Source: Betaproteobacteria bacterium (GTDB taxonomy: Bacteria; Pseudomonadota; Gammaproteobacteria; Burkholderiales; Burkholderiaceae_C). From it: DNA of 64,000 nt. Each line of letters opens with the position of its first letter. Positions within the stretch are counted from its first letter, which is position 1. Shown here piece by piece: positions 57,602 through 64,000 of the stretch. Where the stretch lies: assembly GCA_025356445.1 (NCBI GenBank), contig JANXSZ010000005.1, positions 1-64,000 on the forward strand. The letters run 5' to 3'. The translations under genes were made by a program, and so were the position numbers. The notes under the pieces were generated by a model. It had not been told where the DNA came from. It saw nothing but the letters and a program-made list of their open reading frames with translations, and did no database searches.

Positions 57602-58334
57602 CACTGTTCCCAATCCTTCTGTTTCTCGTTCTGAATCTGCTCCCGCCATTATTTCGGTGCAGCATGTGTCCAAGTCCGTCACCGACTCCACCGGTACGCT
57701 GGACATTTTGCGTGATATTCATTTTGATTTGCCCTCTGGTCAGACCACAGCCATCGTCGGCGCGTCTGGTTCGGGCAAAAGCACGCTGTTGTCCATCATC
57801 GCCGGGCTGGATACACCTACGCAAGGCACGGTGCGTCTGGCTGGCGTGGACATGTTTGCCATGGACGAAGATGCCCGCGCGGCTCTGCGTGCGCAAAAAG
57901 TTGGTTTCGTCTTTCAAAGTTTCCAGCTGATGGGCAACCTGACTGCGCTGGAGAACGTGATGCTGCCGCTGGAATTGCGCGGTGACAAGGAGGGTGATAA
58001 AACGGGAATGAAACCCCGCCAAGCTGCCACCGAAATGCTACAACGTGTGGGCCTGGGCGAGCGGCTCAACCATTACCCTAAAGTGCTCTCCGGTGGCGAG
58101 CAGCAGCGCGTGGCCTTGGCCCGTGCCTTTGTGGTGCAGCCCGATGTACTGTTGGCTGATGAGCCCACTGGCAGTTTGGACTTCGCTACTGGCGAGAGGG
58201 TGATGGCATTGATGTTTGAGCTGAACCAGGAACGTGGCACGGCGCTGGTGCTGGTCACGCACGACCGTAACATCGCAGCCCGCTGTCAGACCCGCATCAC
58301 CATAGATGCGGGGCGCGTGGTTGAGCAACGCTGA
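57594..58334 (+). CDS. ybbA: ABC transporter ATPase (LolD/YbbA type)
   Basis: MacB/LolD-like ATP-binding subunit of 246 residues. Walker A is [12 protein letters not shown] (about 58-69), the signature is [14 protein letters not shown] (~163-176), Walker B is [12 protein letters not shown] and the H-loop is VLVTHD. In E. coli the YbbA-YbbP pair lies divergent to tesA, as the ATPase does here, but no FtsX-type permease gene follows; rlmB does. The partner is therefore either elsewhere or lost. The start at 57594 overlaps the divergent arylesterase start by 8 bases. Confidence 0.9.
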   Translation: MSITVPNPSVSRSESAPAIISVQHVSKSVTDSTGTLDILRDIHFDLPSGQTTAIVGASGSGKSTLLSIIAGLDTPTQGTVRLAGVDMFAMDEDARAALRAQKVGFVFQSFQLMGNLTALENVMLPLELRGDKEGDKTGMKPRQAATEMLQRVGLGERLNHYPKVLSGGEQQRVALARAFVVQPDVLLADEPTGSLDFATGERVMALMFELNQERGTALVLVTHDRNIAARCQTRITIDAGRVVEQR

Positions 58335-58353
58335 GCCGAGGATAATCCCCTGC

Positions 58354-59103
58354 ATGTCATCCCCTAAAGTCCTCTTCGGCTTCCATGCCGTGGGCGTGCG
58401 TCTCAAAACCGCCCCCCAGTCCATCATCGAAATCTATTTTGAAACCACCCGGCGCGATGCGCGCATGCGGCAGTTTCTAGACCGTGCCAAAGAAGCCGGT
58501 GCCAAGCTGGTCGAAGGCGACAGCCTGCGCCTGGCCAAGCTCTGTGGTAGCCATGGTCACCAAGGCGTTGTGGCTCGTGTTGAAGCCATCCCCCAAGCCC
58601 ATTCGCTCGATGAGTTGCTGGAGCAGCTTGAAGCCAGCACCAACGAACCGCCGTTGATCCTGGTGCTCGATGGCGTGACCGATCCGCACAATCTGGGCGC
58701 TTGCCTGCGTGTGGCCGATGGTGCCGGTGCCCACGCCGTGATTGCACCCAAAGACCACGCCGCAGGCATTAACGCCACCGTGGCTAAAGTCGCTAGCGGT
58801 GCCGCCGAAACCATGCCCTATTTCATGGTGACCAACCTCGCTCGCACCCTGGGTGAGCTGAAAGAGCGCAATATCTGGTGCATAGGCACCAGTGAAGACG
58901 CGCCACAAACCATTTACCAGGCCGATCTGAAAGCCCCTGTGGCTCTGGTGCTGGGGGCTGAAGGGGCCGGTATGCGCCAGCTGACGCGCAAATCCTGCGA
59001 CCAGTTGGTCAACATCCCCATGCGCGGTGCGGTGGAAAGCCTGAACGTTTCTGTCGCCAGTGGTGTGTGCCTGTACGAGGCGCTGCGCCAACGAATTGGC
59101 TGA
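58354..59103 (+). CDS. rlmB: 23S rRNA (guanosine2251-2'-O)-methyltransferase RlmB
   Basis: SPOUT-class methyltransferase that methylates G2251 in the P-loop of 23S rRNA. An N-terminal L30e-like domain (VLFGFHAVGVRL) is followed by the trefoil-knot domain with LDGVTDPHNLGACLR (about 108-122), LVLGAEGAGMRQLT and IPMRGAVESLNVSVA. The 249 residues are normal. ATG 58354 begins the family-like sequence; a longer frame upstream overlaps the ABC gene and is not used. Confidence 0.96.
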   Translation: MSSPKVLFGFHAVGVRLKTAPQSIIEIYFETTRRDARMRQFLDRAKEAGAKLVEGDSLRLAKLCGSHGHQGVVARVEAIPQAHSLDELLEQLEASTNEPPLILVLDGVTDPHNLGACLRVADGAGAHAVIAPKDHAAGINATVAKVASGAAETMPYFMVTNLARTLGELKERNIWCIGTSEDAPQTIYQADLKAPVALVLGAEGAGMRQLTRKSCDQLVNIPMRGAVESLNVSVASGVCLYEALRQRIG

Positions 59104-59164
59104 TAAAAATCAATAGCAGTTAACCATAATTAACCCAAATTGATAATCTAAGGGAGCGATGACT

Positions 59165-60769
59165 ATGAAATTGGTAGCAAGCTATGGCCATCCATATGGC
59201 ACTACCGTGCTTTTCAGTTCAATCCTGCTGGCCAGTGCAGCACTGAGCGGTTGTGGCGGCGGTGGCGGATATGCCTCCACCACCGACCGTAACAATGTTG
59301 CCATTGCCAACAGCATCGCCCCAGCCGCCGTCACCACCGGCAGCTCCGCTGACATGGTGCCGGCCAAAAGCATTGCCGCCCAATGCACCACGCCACGCAC
59401 AGGCATTGACCCCAGCACACAGGTCGCATACACCGACACCCAAGGCAGCATCACCACCGAAAAAAGCTGGGTGCGCTCCTGGATCAACGACACCTACCTG
59501 TGGTACGCCGAGGTGCCCAATCCGGTCGCAGCCACCTACGCGACGGTGATTGATTACTTCGCCGTGCTCAAAACGCCTGCGACCACTGCCAGCGGTGCGC
59601 TCAAAGACAAATTTCACTTCACCTACACCACGCCCGCTTGGCAGGCCTTGTCGCAAGCCGGTGTCAGCGTGGGTTACGGCATTGACTGGACGCTGCTCGC
59701 CAACAAACCCCCCCGTAGCATCGTGGTTTCGCAGGTCACGCCAGGCTCCATTGCCGCTGCTGCGGGCATCCAGCGTGGCGCTGTGGTGCTGACCGTCGAT
59801 GGTGTCGATGTGGTCAATGGCAGCGACACCACGACTCTGAACGCCGGGCTGTTTCCTACCGCAGGGGGGCAGTCCCATACTTTTGCGGTGCAAGACCCAG
59901 GGGCCACTGCCACGCGTCAGGTGACCTTGGTTGCTGGCGCGGTGACTTCGGTGCCTGTGCAAAGTGTTAAAACCATCAGCACGACCACTGGGCTCGTCGG
60001 CTACCTGCTGTTCAACGACCATATTGCTACTGCCGAAACCCAGTTGATCGCGGCGGTCAACCAACTCAAGTCGGCGAACGTGGTTGATCTGGTGCTAGAC
60101 ATGCGCTACAACGGCGGTGGCTACTTGGACATTGCCGGTGAACTGGCTTACATGATCGCAGGCCCGACACCCACGGCAGGCAAGATATTTGAAAAATTGA
60201 CTTTCAACGACAAAAACCCTTTTGGGGTCACCGATGCGGACACCATCACCCCGTTCCACACTCAAACGCTGGGCTTTTCTGCCCCCAAAAACCAGCCCTT
60301 GCCTTATCTGGGTTTGAACCACGTTACGGTGCTGACCACCAGCCGCACCTGCTCGGCCAGTGAAGCCGTTGTCAATGGCCTGCGCGGTGTGGGCATCACG
60401 GTCGATTTGATCGGAGGCACCACCTGTGGCAAGCCCTATGGTTTTATTCCCCAAGACAACTGCGGTATGACTTACTTTGCCATCCAGTTCAAAGGTGTGA
60501 ACCAAGCCGGTTTTGGCGATTATTCCGATGGCTTTGCCCCTACCTGCGCCGTGTCTGACGACTACACCCGCGCGCTGGGTGACCCGGTTGAAAAACAGCT
60601 GGCAGCGGCATTGGCTTACCGCAGCACCGGGGCCTGTGCCGTGGCCAGTGCCAGCACAGCCAGCGAGGCGCTGAAAAAGCTCACAGCAAAGTCAGCAGAG
60701 GGCGCTGGGACAGGTTTGGCCTTGACACTGCCTGAAAATCCGGCGCGCAACAACCGCATCTTGCGCTGA
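59165..60769 (+). CDS. S41 family peptidase with PDZ domain, lipoprotein
   Basis: Tail-specific protease (Ctp/Tsp-like) of about 534 residues. A signal peptide ends in a lipobox before CGGGGG (LSGC). A PDZ domain (QVTPGSIAAAAGIQRGAVVLTVDGVDV) is followed by the S41 core with VLDMRYNGGGYLDIAGELAYM and the presumed nucleophile in RTCSASEAVVNGLR (sequences abbreviated). It probably acts at the outer membrane or in the periplasm. Two in-frame ATGs compete, at 59159 and 59165; gggag before them is better spaced to the second. Substrate unknown. Confidence 0.9.
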   Translation: MKLVASYGHPYGTTVLFSSILLASAALSGCGGGGGYASTTDRNNVAIANSIAPAAVTTGSSADMVPAKSIAAQCTTPRTGIDPSTQVAYTDTQGSITTEKSWVRSWINDTYLWYAEVPNPVAATYATVIDYFAVLKTPATTASGALKDKFHFTYTTPAWQALSQAGVSVGYGIDWTLLANKPPRSIVVSQVTPGSIAAAAGIQRGAVVLTVDGVDVVNGSDTTTLNAGLFPTAGGQSHTFAVQDPGATATRQVTLVAGAVTSVPVQSVKTISTTTGLVGYLLFNDHIATAETQLIAAVNQLKSANVVDLVLDMRYNGGGYLDIAGELAYMIAGPTPTAGKIFEKLTFNDKNPFGVTDADTITPFHTQTLGFSAPKNQPLPYLGLNHVTVLTTSRTCSASEAVVNGLRGVGITVDLIGGTTCGKPYGFIPQDNCGMTYFAIQFKGVNQAGFGDYSDGFAPTCAVSDDYTRALGDPVEKQLAAALAYRSTGACAVASASTASEALKKLTAKSAEGAGTGLALTLPENPARNNRILR

Positions 60770-60799
60770 TCGGTTCTCAGTTTGGGGTGCCCTGAACCT

Positions 60800-61279
60800 T
60801 CATTCCAGCACCCAAAACCGCATCACCACCTTGTCGGGGTGCCGTGCTCCTGTTCCTACAAACAGCCGCTCAGTGATCCACTGTAGCGCTGGGGCTGCGG
60901 TTTCAAACTGGGGGCTGCAGCGAAAGTAGATTTGCGAAGGGTCTACCGTTTCTCCCCGTACCAGGCGCGCCATCAATTCCGGTGGGCCCGTGCGGATGGC
61001 GCGGTTTTGCACATAAATCAAGTCCCCACCATCCGTCTCCAGGCAATAGCGTGCGTCCAGTTCGGCCATCCTGTCGTTCACGACAAGCTGAAAATCAGCC
61101 CCTCCGGGCAGTACCCGCGCCGTCCAATCCACACCCGAGGCGTGTCCGCCCAGAATAGGAATCAGGCGACGCAGGCCATGGGCGGTTTGGCCTACCTCTT
61201 GTGGCTTGTCCACCTGCACAGACAGGTCAGCAAAGTAGGTGAGGGTGGGCGTAAGAAGAGGGGGCGATAGCGTATCCAC
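60800..61279 (-). CDS. DUF3237 domain-containing protein
   Basis: A 159-residue soluble protein with the DUF3237/UPF0311 pattern: GQTAHGLRRLIPILGG near 30-45, a middle DARYCLETDGGDLIYVQNRAIR and a C-terminal FVGTGARHPDKVVMRFWVLE, given as fragments. The family forms a beta-barrel of unknown activity and often occurs in aromatic or ester catabolism clusters. It starts 17 bases behind the tannase-family gene on the same strand and is very likely co-transcribed with it. Confidence 0.85.
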   Translation of the reverse strand: MDTLSPPLLTPTLTYFADLSVQVDKPQEVGQTAHGLRRLIPILGGHASGVDWTARVLPGGADFQLVVNDRMAELDARYCLETDGGDLIYVQNRAIRTGPPELMARLVRGETVDPSQIYFRCSPQFETAAPALQWITERLFVGTGARHPDKVVMRFWVLE

Positions 61280-61296
61280 GTCAAAAAGAACCCGTT

Positions 61297-62973
61297 TTAA
61301 TTGTCAGAACAAGCGAAATTGCCAGCGTCTTCAATGCTGCCCGTGCCTTTGTACTTGGCGAACTTGGGGTAGGCACACAAGGGGCGGCTGCGGCTGGGGA
61401 AGTAGGTATTGGACGCTGTGGCGACGGCGGGAATGCTGTCGGGGGCGATGCCTTTTTCAACCCAATCCACCATGGTTTGAATTGAATCGTAATTGTCTGT
61501 TGCCATGCCGCCTGAGCAATGGTTCATGCCTGGTACCAGGAAGGTGCGTGCAAAGCCTTGTGTGGACGCCAAGCCACCGTTGTCCGCACTCAAGCGGTCG
61601 TAGTAGGCCAGTGTGTCACTGGCCGAAAAAATCGGGTCAGACATGCCATGGATGAACAGCAGCTTGCCACCCCGTTTTTTGTAATCTGCCAGGGTCGCGT
61701 CGGCATAGGTGTCGTAAATCGCTGAGAACCATAACATGCGCGCTGGATCGGTGTCAAAGTTGAAGTTGAGCGGGTTAAACGTCGGATCCGGTGGGGTGAA
61801 GAACTCGTTCACCAGGGCGTCTACCATCAGCACGTTGTAGCGCGAATCCGGTGTGGCCGTGGTGCTGCTGCCCAGCGTCCAGGCGCGCCAGCCAGGCGCA
61901 GCCAGACCCGGATCCCAGGGCTGACCTGCGTACAAGGCGGTGCCTGCCGAGTTTTTGGGGCCAGCAAACACGTCTTTCAATGCCCCCACTTGCTCGGTGC
62001 TCAGGCAAGTGGCCGTTTTTGAGCCTGTGCATTGCAGCACGCTGGGATTGAAGGTGCAGGCCTTGACGTTGTTCACCATGCCGTCCAGCACGCCATCGCT
62101 GGCATCGCAGGCGGCGTTGATGGCTTTGGCGGCCAGCGTCAAATCATCGTTGCTGAAGGCTTGCGACAGAATGCGGTTGCCTGCCGCATCTTTGGGGGCG
62201 ATGCCGGTGAACTTGGCGTTGTTCCACATGGCCGCCACCGTCGCACCGCTGGACACGCGCATGGCGGGGGCGCCTGCGGTGATGCCGTCAAAATAATCCG
62301 GAAAGCGCTGCGAGAACATCATGCCCTGGCGACCGCCCCCTGAGCAACCCGAAAAGTAGGACTTGTCCGGCTTGCGTCCGTAGCGCTGCGTGATCAGGGC
62401 TTTGGCCGATACCGCCGTTTTGTCGTGTGCGTTGAAGGCATGGTCGATACGTGCCTGCGGATCAGCACCAAAGCTGGCGCTGGTGCCTATGTGCCCGCCA
62501 TCGGCAGACACCACCGCAAAGCCCTGCCCGAGTGGGGATGGCGTGCTGAGCGAAATGCTGGAACTGAGCGACGTGTCGCGCAAGGTGCCATCGTTACCGC
62601 CACCACCCAGGTACAAAAAGCGCCCATTCCAGTTGTCCGGCAGGCTCAGTTGAAAGCCGATCGCGTAGTTTTTGCCATCAGCTCCGACCCGGGGATTGAT
62701 GCTGCCAGTCACCATGCAATGGCCAGGTAAAAAGTCCCCGGTGGTCGCGGTACCGGGGCGTTTGGTGCCTGCCGGTACGTAGCTGGTGGTGAGTGTGGTG
62801 GCCGTCAATCCGGCTTTGGTTGCCATGTCCACGCAGGCCGTTTCTGAGGCTTTAGCGTCCAAAATGGGTGTTGCTGCGTTTGCGTTTCCATCGCCACCAC
62901 CGCAGCCTGCCAGCAGGGCCAGCAGCAGGGTGGATGCATTGCTACAGCTGCGCATAAGGGTTGTCTCTTTCAT
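61297..62973 (-). CDS. Tannase/feruloyl esterase family hydrolase, lipoprotein
   Basis: Alpha/beta hydrolase of 558 residues. A signal peptide ends in the lipobox LLAGC followed by GGGDG, so it is exported and lipid-anchored. The CS-D-HC motif that defines the family is complete: Ser211 in SGCSGGGRQ, Asp446 in GMSDPIF and His485 in GMNHCSGG, with a Cys beside Ser and His for the disulfide. A lid domain lies between. Known members cleave gallate, ferulate or mono(hydroxyethyl) terephthalate esters; the substrate here is unknown. Gly follows the nucleophile where the terephthalate esterase has Glu. ATG 62973 has ggaa upstream. Confidence 0.9.
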   Translation of the reverse strand: MKETTLMRSCSNASTLLLALLAGCGGGDGNANAATPILDAKASETACVDMATKAGLTATTLTTSYVPAGTKRPGTATTGDFLPGHCMVTGSINPRVGADGKNYAIGFQLSLPDNWNGRFLYLGGGGNDGTLRDTSLSSSISLSTPSPLGQGFAVVSADGGHIGTSASFGADPQARIDHAFNAHDKTAVSAKALITQRYGRKPDKSYFSGCSGGGRQGMMFSQRFPDYFDGITAGAPAMRVSSGATVAAMWNNAKFTGIAPKDAAGNRILSQAFSNDDLTLAAKAINAACDASDGVLDGMVNNVKACTFNPSVLQCTGSKTATCLSTEQVGALKDVFAGPKNSAGTALYAGQPWDPGLAAPGWRAWTLGSSTTATPDSRYNVLMVDALVNEFFTPPDPTFNPLNFNFDTDPARMLWFSAIYDTYADATLADYKKRGGKLLFIHGMSDPIFSASDTLAYYDRLSADNGGLASTQGFARTFLVPGMNHCSGGMATDNYDSIQTMVDWVEKGIAPDSIPAVATASNTYFPSRSRPLCAYPKFAKYKGTGSIEDAGNFACSDN

Positions 62974-63050
62974 GTTGTTTTCCGGGTCGTGTCGCAAGGT
63001 CAGTAGCGTGAAATAGGGGGATGGGGTGGTTTGCTGCTGTGTTGATGCAC

Positions 63051-64000
63051 TCAATCTGCTTTAAAGCCTGTGGCCGCCACCGCCTTGCCCCACTTGGCGG
63101 TGTCGGCTGTGATGCTGCGGGCGAACTCTTCGCGGCTGGTGCCGGTAACGCGGAAACCCGCGTCTTCCAATTTGGACCGTCCCTCGGGTGAGCGCACGGC
63201 TTTGACAATGTCTGCGTTCAGCTTGGCCAAAATTTCTGGAGGTGTTTTGGCCGGAGCGACGATGCCAAACCACGAACTGAATTCCAGCTCAGGGTAACCT
63301 TGCTCTTTAAAAGTGAGCACGTCAGGCAGTGCCCCTGCACGCACTGGGCCTGTTGTGGCCAGCGCCAGCAGTTTGCCGGCCTTCACGTTGGGCGCGGCCA
63401 AGCCTACGCTGGCGAACACGCCTTGCACATCACCGCCGAACATACCCGTTAGCGCGTCGCCGGTCGATTTGTAGTGCACAGGTTCAGGTTTGATCTTCAG
63501 TGCATCGCCCAGCATGAACGCCCCAAAATGCCCAGGTGTTCCTGCGCCAAAGGTGGCCATGAACAAGCCCCCTTTTTGCTGGTGCGACCACTCCACAAAC
63601 TCTTTCACCGTTTTGCTGGGTACTTTCAGCGGGTTCACCAGAAGCGCAAAGTCAGCGCTGACGACTTGGCTGACGGGTGCAAAGTCGCGCTGTACGTCAT
63701 AGGGCAGCTTGTTATAGCTGTTCGGGGCGATGGCCAGCTGGCCCGTTTCACCCAACATCAGGGTGTAGCCATCGGGTGCTGCGCGTGCGGCTTCGGTGGC
63801 GGCTATCAGGCCACCCGCACCGGGTTTGTTGTCCACAATCACACCCGTGCCCCAGGCTTCAGAGAGTTTTTGGCCCAGCAACCGAGCTACGATGTCTGGC
63901 CCTGTACCTGCTGGGAAGCCGACGATCAAGCGCACGGATTTGGTCGGGTACGTGGCCTGGGCGAAGCTGCCTGTCGCTGTGAGCACGAGTACAGCGCCGG
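63051..64000 (-). CDS. Bug-family tripartite tricarboxylate transporter substrate-binding protein (5' end beyond window)
   Basis: Periplasmic solute-binding protein of the TctC/Bug family. The mature part begins after the signal peptide GAVLVLTATGSFAQA with YPTKSVRLIVGFPAGTGPDIVAR. VDNKPGAGGLIAATEAARA and PDGYTLML are the next family landmarks. The reading frame is open to the window edge and the first signal-peptide residues are missing, so the start is off the sequence; an internal GTG at 63986 is not the real start. Ligands of this family are mostly organic or aromatic acids. It is upstream of, and probably in one operon with, the tannase-family gene. Confidence 0.93.
   Translation of the reverse strand, partial: GAVLVLTATGSFAQATYPTKSVRLIVGFPAGTGPDIVARLLGQKLSEAWGTGVIVDNKPGAGGLIAATEAARAAPDGYTLMLGETGQLAIAPNSYNKLPYDVQRDFAPVSQVVSADFALLVNPLKVPSKTVKEFVEWSHQQKGGLFMATFGAGTPGHFGAFMLGDALKIKPEPVHYKSTGDALTGMFGGDVQGVFASVGLAAPNVKAGKLLALATTGPVRAGALPDVLTFKEQGYPELEFSSWFGIVAPAKTPPEILAKLNADIVKAVRSPEGRSKLEDAGFRVTGTSREEFARSITADTAKWGKAVAATGFKAD

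Noticed and set aside
61297-62973. Specific assignment as a terephthalate monoester hydrolase (MHETase)
   Set aside because: The catalytic motif is shared by the whole tannase family, the residue after the nucleophile differs (Gly, not Glu), and no terephthalate genes are visible.

Overview
The window looks like a chromosomal stretch of a betaproteobacterium, most likely Burkholderiales, family Comamonadaceae (Rhodoferax/Polaromonas/Acidovorax relatives). Three things point there: the block ndk-rlmN-pilW-rodZ-ispG-hisS-yfgM-bamB-der-hfq-hflX-hflK-hflC-hisZ-purA, an EF-P with Arg32 next to its rhamnosyltransferase EarP, and several copies of a short dyad repeat of the tagcgctt/aagcgcta type that I recall as common in that family. 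The placement comes from gene content and order; no database search was run.

Positions 1-5500 are the accessory part. Two small unknown genes meet at a shared CTAG. Then comes a relic of a type III restriction-modification-like operon: a helicase C-terminal half, a DUF4391 protein, and the start of a mod gene. Both edges of the relic are in-frame gene fusions. The helicase half is joined to an N-terminus that resembles a plasmid replication initiator, and the first ~50 residues of Mod are joined to the C-terminal two thirds of a type II NADH dehydrogenase.

From 5.5 kb on the content is mostly core. There is an MFS transporter, a LOG-family hydrolase, efp-earP, uvrC-pgsA, a DMT exporter, hupB-tRNA-Val-ppiD-tRNA-His, a quinone oxidoreductase, surE-pcm-nlpD (without rpoS behind it), an NlpC/P60 hydrolase, an isochorismatase-like hydrolase, and a receiver-GGDEF gene cut by a TAA stop. 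The 2-oxoglutarate dehydrogenase genes sucA-sucB-lpd follow with zapE, then a PP2C phosphatase, a DinG-type helicase, bamD, rluD, scpB and rluB.

The 37.4-53.6 kb block joins nucleotide metabolism (ndk, purA), rRNA methylation (rlmN), pilus and shape factors (pilW, rodZ), isoprenoid synthesis (ispG), histidine functions (hisS, hisZ), envelope assembly (yfgM, bamB), ribosome GTPases (der, hflX), hfq and the HflKC complex. Many of these genes overlap by 1-4 bases and look co-transcribed.

The right end (53.6-64 kb) holds a phosphoribosyltransferase, a PLP lyase, a 59-residue lysine-rich protein, a six-bladed propeller protein, a divergent arylesterase/ABC ATPase pair whose start codons overlap, rlmB and an S41 protease lipoprotein. 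Last, on the minus strand, is a likely catabolic operon: a Bug-type solute-binding protein (running off the window), a tannase/feruloyl-esterase-family lipoprotein and a DUF3237 protein.
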